Assembly: GCF_035046505.1 (NCBI RefSeq)
Contig: NC_089822.1
Coordinates: 112,361,307 to 112,425,306 of the forward strand
Reading direction: 5' to 3'
From: Tiliqua scincoides
Lineage: Eukaryota > Chordata > Lepidosauria > Squamata > Scincidae
Length of the DNA stretch: 64,000 bases
The notes below the pieces were generated by a model. It did no database searches, was not told where the DNA came from, and saw only the letters and a list, made by a program, of their open reading frames with translations. Made by a program: the position numbers and the translations under genes. Each line of letters begins with the position of its first letter. The first letter of the stretch is position 1. Below are positions 59,801 to 64,000 of the stretch, one piece after another.

Positions 59801-62800
59801 TCAGTGGATTCCCTGATTAGGACCTCAAGGAAACCCCCAGTTGTCAGCAGATCACAACTGCCAAAGGAGTACAACAGCAAAGAGAAAGGCAAAGATGTCC
59901 AGATGCTCCAGCTTCCCCCTGCCCTGATTCACTAATCATCCTCTCCACTTTCCCAGAACTAGAAACAGGACTCGGAAACATAAAATTTCATTCCTTTACT
60001 TCCAACTAGCTAGATGCGATTGTTACACCTGTTGCCCCCTCTTGATGTCAACCCTTCTTTCTTGGATTTCTTCTGGACCCACACCTTAAGGTGCCAAATA
60101 AGCACTAGCAAGGAGTCACATATGTATTTGGACAGCATTTGAGCATTCTTTCAATCCTGGCAACTTTAAACCTTTCCCATAGCTTGCAAAGCAGGCAATC
60201 TGTGCATCTGAAGGGTGGGTCCCACAGCCACACTCTGTACTTACCCATGCCAATGTGGTTCTGGCAGCCGTCACACCAGATGTTATAGGGCATTTCAAAC
60301 CTAGTAAAGAGCAATCATGAAAGTAGTCATTACAGGCAGTAGGAGGCACTGAAAAGATCTGACCAGCTAAACTAACACAGGGCAGGCCCTTCCCTAATGT
60401 AACAGGCCTCTCGGTGTGGAAACCATCTCCAAATTTCCCTTGTCAATAACCCTGTGTAGCTACAACTTATTTGCTCTAACCATGAAATCAGGATTCCAAG
60501 CTCACTGGCTCCAAGTATCAGGCATGCAAAAGGCTGAACCCAAGTGCCCTTACCTGATGATGAGGATACCCTGGGAGAGTTTACGGGCTCTTTCCCGCAG
60601 TGGATGGCTGTTGCGGTACTTATTAAGGGAGACATGCTGCCAGAGAAGAGAGAGGAGAAAGTACTCAGCTTCCTGAATGGAGATCAATCACACTTATGAC
60701 CCCTTCTGCCTTCATCTGATGACCCTTCATGAACCCTCATGGGAAAACAAGGATTTCTTGCCTGACTTTCAGAAAAAAAAACTTAGCACATGCCAGGAAG
60801 ATGCAGTACCATGCATTTTACTGTTCCTTCTGGAAATTTTCTGCCAACATGAACCCAACAATTTGGACTCACTACAATAGTTACATTAGTAAGGAAATGT
60901 ACATACACCTGATAATGCTCTCTTACCAGGCAGCCTAGTATTTTTGTCTCTCTTGCACCTCAGTGGACTTGGCTGGGTTTACAGCTCACTGAAGGAAACT
61001 GTTCAAAAACTTAACACTACAACCTCCTTAAGACTCTCAAGCCTGAATTCCTGGAATAACCCCAGGTGCTCTACACAGCTGGGTACAAGTGTTTGCAAGT
61101 GGACTCCATGTACAGACCTTGCATGGGCAAGATCAGATTGCACCAGCCAGTTCAGACTCTTTGTCCTGTTTTTAAGTGCACTTAAACAGCTGTGTCTGCC
61201 TAGAGCAGAATTAACAACGAACAGATATCATATAATTAGGATTCCTTCATGAGCTTCATTCACGGTGCAGACAAACTCTTTCCCCTTGGCACAAATACGT
61301 TTTCATCAAAGAAAAGGGATGATACAAGCACGAAATCCCAACCAAGCAGACTTTCTGTTAGCAAAAGCCCAAGCTCATTCACGCCCACCTCATTTTTGAA
61401 CCTAAAGGAATTTGATACTGCTTGGATGCAAGACTAAAGTTGTCCTAGAGAGGAAGAACTCTCTGTCTCAGATCTCCACCCACTCACTGACTAGGGGACT
61501 TGCCTAAAGCCACTGAGTAATAGCCCAATCCTATCCCCAGCAGCTCTAATGGGTACTGAGACGCCAAAATGGCTACCACTGCATCCAGCAGCACTGCCAG
61601 GGCTGCCAAAGGAACATAAGAACAGCTCCACTGGATCAGGCCATAGGCCCGTCTAGTCCAGCTTCCTGTATCTCACAGCGGCCCACCAAATGCCCCAGGG
61701 AGCACACCAGATAACAAGAGACCGCATCCTGGTGCCCTCCCTTGCATCTGGCATTCTGACATAACCCATTTCTAAAATTAGGAGGTTGCGCATACACATC
61801 ATAGCTTGTACCCCATAATGGATTTTTCCTCCAGAAACTTGTCCAATTCCCTTTTAAAGGCGTCTAGGCTAGACGCCAGTACCACATCCTGTGGCAAGGA
61901 GTTCCACAGACCAACCACACGCTGAGTAAAGAAATATTTTCTTTTGTCTGTCCTAACCCGCCCAACACTCAATTTTAGTGGATGTCCCCTGGTTCTGGTA
62001 TTATGTGAGAGTGTAAAGAGTATCTCCCTATCCACTCTGTCCATCCCCTGCAGAATTTTGTATGTCTCAATCATGTCCCCCCTCAGGCGTCTCTTTTCTA
62101 GGCTGAAGAGGCCCAAACGCTGTAGCCTTTCCTCATAAGGAAGGTGCCCCAGCCCCGTAATCATCTTAGTCGCTCTCTTTTGCACCTTTTCCATTTCCAC
62201 GATGTCTTTTTTGAGATGCGGCGACCAGAACTGGACACAATACTCCAGGTGTAGCCTTACCATAGATTTGTGCAACGGCATTATAATATTAGCTGTTTTG
62301 TTCTCAATACCTTTTCTCATGATCCCAAGCATAGAATTGGCCTTCTTCACTGCCACTGCACATTGGGTCGACACTTTCATCGACCTGTCCACCACCACCC
62401 CAAGATCTCTCTCCTGATCTGTCACAGACAGCTCAGAACCCATCAGCCTATATCTAAAGTTTTGATTTTTTTGCCCCAATGTGCATGACTTTACACTTAC
62501 TGACATTGAAGCGCATCTGCCATTTTGCTGCCCATTCTGCCAGTCTGGAGAGATCCTTCTGGAGCTCCTCACAATCACTTCTGGTCTTCACCACTCGGAA
62601 AAGTTTGGTGTCGTCTGCAAACTTAGCCACTTCACTGCTCAACCCTGTCTCCAGGTCATTTATGAAGAGGTTGAAAAGCACCGGTCCCAGGACAGATCCT
62701 TGGGGCACACCGCTTTTCACCTCTCTCCATTCCCTCAAGGAAAGCCCCAAGCCCTGAAATGGGGCTTCTCAAGTCTGCACCAACTATTTTGCCAGCGCAG

Positions 62801-63808
62801 ACACGAGATCTTCAGTGTTTGGCTTTTCAGCCCGATAAAGAAGATATGATCCGGCGGAGCAGGGCTCCACAGGTCCCACCACCCCCACCCCAGAATGCCT
62901 CCCCCCACCCCAAGGCCCTCACTGCTGCCCAGAGTTCTTACTGTGCTCTGAGCAGCGTCTGTCCAGTGCTGGGCTCAGTGCCAACCAGCATTGGGTCGGT
63001 GCTAGGGCTCACTCCTCGTTGGGTGTCGCAGATGTGCCTTACAGCACATTTGTGACACCAAGTGCCAGCAAAGGTGCTCAGCGCCTACACTGGCCCATGT
63101 TAGGATTGGGCCCTAAATCAGCAAGAGGGAGGCTGTTCACACAATCAGCTATGCTGGAACAAAACAAAAATCCTGAAGAGACTTCAGCCTGGGATTTGTT
63201 AAGAGTTAGATGGCAAAAACTTGGACTTATTAAGCATAAGAAAGTCATCTGTCCTGCACAAGAGCCTCATCATCCTCTCAACTCCTGTATGACTACATAA
63301 ATGAGAGTAGGGCTTTTATTTCCAAAAGCGGATGAAGTTCACAGTTCCATGGAGAAACTCAGTGATCTCTGAATGACACAGGTGTTTGTCTTGGCACCAC
63401 AGGCACAATTCTTATAGTATGTTGTAAACCAACCTAGAGAAAAAGACAGCATCCAGATAATTTGGCTCCTAAACCTAAAACTGTCCCACACAAATGAATT
63501 GTCTCACTGAAATAATTGAATACATCCCAATAGTGGCCTATAGGTACTATTTCCCACAATTGCTTCCTTACCTTAGCTGGGTCAAAATCAGGTGGGTAAT
63601 ACTTATTGACTCCTTTTCTTTCCCCCTGTAAGTAATCGAAGAAAGCATTAGGGCTCAGTTGTTTGATAACATCTCAAACTATTCAAAATGCTTGAATTCT
63701 GCATTCCTAATTGTTCCCCATAATTACTTTTATATTATACAATGTGTGGTGAAAAAAAATAATCCAAAGAACAAAGGTGTGTTGCAGAGCACCTCACACA
63801 CTCACCAT
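56464..63808 (-). CDS. YJU2B: YJU2B (CCDC130), CWC16-family splicing-related protein
   Basis: Nine coding exons join in one frame to 373 residues (human about 396). The N-terminus MGERKGVNKYYPPDFDPAK, the block HPLRERARKLSQGILIIR, and two Cys pairs (C56-x-x-C59 in IWCDGCQNH, C91-x-x-C94 in MKCHLCPNH) are the CWC16/YJU2 zinc-binding core. Yju2 relatives act in the spliceosome around the first catalytic step; a splicing role here is inferred from family. A Glu/Lys-rich coiled region follows (EEKKVLQEEEKKDLALQ), then an acidic, Ser-rich, poorly conserved tail ending in a run of Asp, Glu and Ser. The first, non-coding exon and promoter lie beyond the right edge. No disruption was seen. Confidence 0.95.
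56874..57477. other. YJU2B intron before the last exon
   Basis: Non-coding; nothing recognised. Confidence 0.7.
57478..57616 (-). CDS. YJU2B: YJU2B coding exon 8
   Basis: The exon encodes EEKKVLQEEEKKDLALQTKA through RHLAALLKYQSLG plus one base. The acceptor is GCTTCCTAG. The donor GTATGTG was chosen because it joins in phase to SYEDKQ, matching the conserved DSYEDKQ. The other nearby reading runs into a stop. Confidence 0.92.
57617..58269. other. YJU2B intron between coding exons 7 and 8
   Basis: It contains a decayed short palindromic repeat at 57970-58050 (GGCTGCAATCCTATGCATGG at one end, TATAGGATTGTACCA at the other). The rest is unrecognised. Confidence 0.65.
58270..58442 (-). CDS. YJU2B: YJU2B coding exon 7
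   Basis: The exon encodes HEEKQKLEMDAMYQLEHGAK through DDFALNSLLRQKFR, ending in phase 0. The segment IQEAQSAWKDDFALN is a family hallmark. The acceptor is TTGCCTCTCAG and the donor GTGAGC. Confidence 0.95.
58536..58678 (-). CDS. YJU2B: YJU2B coding exon 6, second zinc Cys pair
   Basis: The exon encodes FRMKCHLCPNHIEMQTDPAN through RWDPEANEQVVAT. It contains C-H-L-C and the conserved CDYVIVSGARRKEERWD. The acceptor is TGCTGCATAG and the donor GTGAGC. Confidence 0.96.
58679..59691. other. YJU2B intron between coding exons 5 and 6
   Basis: It includes a GA-rich run near 58721-58737. Local inverted pieces, such as TTCACAAACAGAAG facing CTTCTGTGAA at 59071-59098, could be a fragment of a miniature element. 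Confidence 0.55.
59692..59752 (-). CDS. YJU2B: YJU2B coding exon 5
   Basis: The exon encodes VRYNAEKKKVGNYYTTPIY between split Gly and Arg codons. The acceptor is TTTGCTACAG and the donor GTGGGTG. Confidence 0.95.
59753..60244. other. YJU2B intron between coding exons 4 and 5
   Basis: Non-coding; nothing recognised. Confidence 0.7.
60245..60300 (-). CDS. YJU2B: YJU2B coding exon 4, first zinc Cys pair
   Basis: The exon encodes FEMPYNIWCDGCQNHIGM plus one base of Gly. It contains C-D-G-C. The acceptor is CTTTACTAG and the donor GTAAGT. Confidence 0.96.
60554..60636 (-). CDS. YJU2B: YJU2B coding exon 3
   Basis: The exon encodes HVSLNKYRNSHPLRERARKL and SQGILII, with the Arg codon split. The acceptor is CTCTGGCAG and the donor GTAAGG. 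The preceding intron, about 2.9 kb, is the longest in the gene. Confidence 0.95.
61523..63113. repeat. Miniature element with GCCCAATCCTA end, apparently split by CR1
   Basis: The left end TAGCCCAATCCTATCCCCAG (61523-61612) stops at the CR1 tail. The right end GGCCCATGTTAGGATTGGGC (to 63113) has the inverted terminus. GATGTGCCTTACAGCACATT and GTGCCAGCAAAGGTGCTCAG near the right end mirror the start of the element at 46543. Confidence 0.55.
61613..62756 (-). mobile_element. CR1 LINE, 5'-truncated, reverse transcriptase C-terminal half and 3' UTR
   Basis: Minus-strand frames encode SGVPQGSVLGPVLFNLFIND, the catalytic KFADDTKLF, then KKANSMLGIMRKGIENKTAN, RLHLEYCVQFWSPHLKKDIV and PYEERLQRLGLFSLEKRRLR through FLEEKSIMGYKL. 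The frame changes at a run of seven A (minus strand) near 62463-62469, so it is not functional. The 3' UTR has AGCTGGACTAGACGGGCC and ends GTTCTTATGTTCC. It is otherwise very well preserved, so a young copy. Confidence 0.95.
63572..63625 (-). CDS. YJU2B: YJU2B coding exon 2
   Basis: The exon encodes GERKGVNKYYPPDFDPAK. The acceptor is GATTACTTACAG and the donor GTAAGG. It is in phase 0 at both ends. Confidence 0.95.
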
Positions 63809-63847
63809 GGTGACAGAGGTCTAGCCAAGTTATTGGAACAGACGTGT
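63806..63847 (-). CDS. YJU2B: YJU2B exon with the start codon as its last triplet
   Basis: A 42-base exon (acceptor TTTCTTTCTTAG, donor GTGAGTGTG) ends exactly with ATG in the context GTCACCATG. The next exon supplies GGG, giving an excellent Kozak context once spliced. Only 63806-63808 is coding; the rest is 5' UTR. It was chosen because the next exon opens directly with GERKGVNK, the conserved sequence after Met1. Confidence 0.85.
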
Positions 63848-64000
63848 CTAAGAAAGAAATGAGAGAAAATTATTTTGAGAATTGCCTGTGGGGGGGGATC
63901 TTTTTTGGGATACCCAAATTTCAATTCAGAATCTGTTTCTGATGGCAGTATGTTGACTCAAATTACAGGAAGTGACACAGCACCTCTGTGTATGTGCAAA

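Larger units (their letters stand above)
60637..63571. other. YJU2B intron between coding exons 2 and 3
   Basis: It contains a CR1 LINE (61613-62756) placed between two halves of a miniature element (from 61523, to 63113). The rest is unrecognised. Confidence 0.75.

Overview
The window is vertebrate nuclear DNA, most likely from a squamate reptile (lizard or snake lineage). Genes are split by GT-AG introns, a CpG-rich promoter is present, and the repeats are squamate in type: Sauria-type tRNA SINEs, a 5S-rRNA-derived SINE tail, CR1, L2-like and L1 LINEs, and hAT- and Tigger-like miniature elements. The call rests on repeat types and protein similarity recalled without a database, so species and genus are not claimed.

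Three protein-coding genes lie on the minus strand. ZSWIM4 (SWIM zinc finger protein) runs from its start codon at 34431 to the left edge. Fourteen coding exons fit together in one continuous frame (about 1,029 codons), and the 3' end lies outside. The C19orf53/L10K gene has three coding exons (53515 to 49273) and encodes 95 residues. YJU2B (CCDC130), a CWC16-family splicing-related protein, has nine coding exons (63808 to 56464) and encodes 373 residues; its start codon is the last triplet of a small exon that is otherwise 5' UTR. The order YJU2B, C19orf53, ZSWIM4, all in one direction, matches human 19p13.13. MRI1, which sits between YJU2B and C19orf53 in human, is not seen here.

Layout: 1-34431 is ZSWIM4, with two long introns (13.3-27.1 kb and 27.3-34.3 kb) full of old repeats. 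34.1-34.95 kb is its CpG-rich promoter. 35-49 kb is intergenic and holds an L2-like LINE carrying a later 294-bp insertion, and a Sauria SINE split by a LINE whose 5' part is inverted. 49.0-53.5 kb is C19orf53. 53.5-56.2 kb is intergenic repeats. 56.2 kb to the right edge is YJU2B, with a CR1 in its longest intron.

No operon, CRISPR array, tRNA gene, intact transposon or new biological system was found. What merits a second look is the readable history of nested insertions, the clustering of one short palindromic repeat around the ZSWIM4 promoter, and the missing MRI1.
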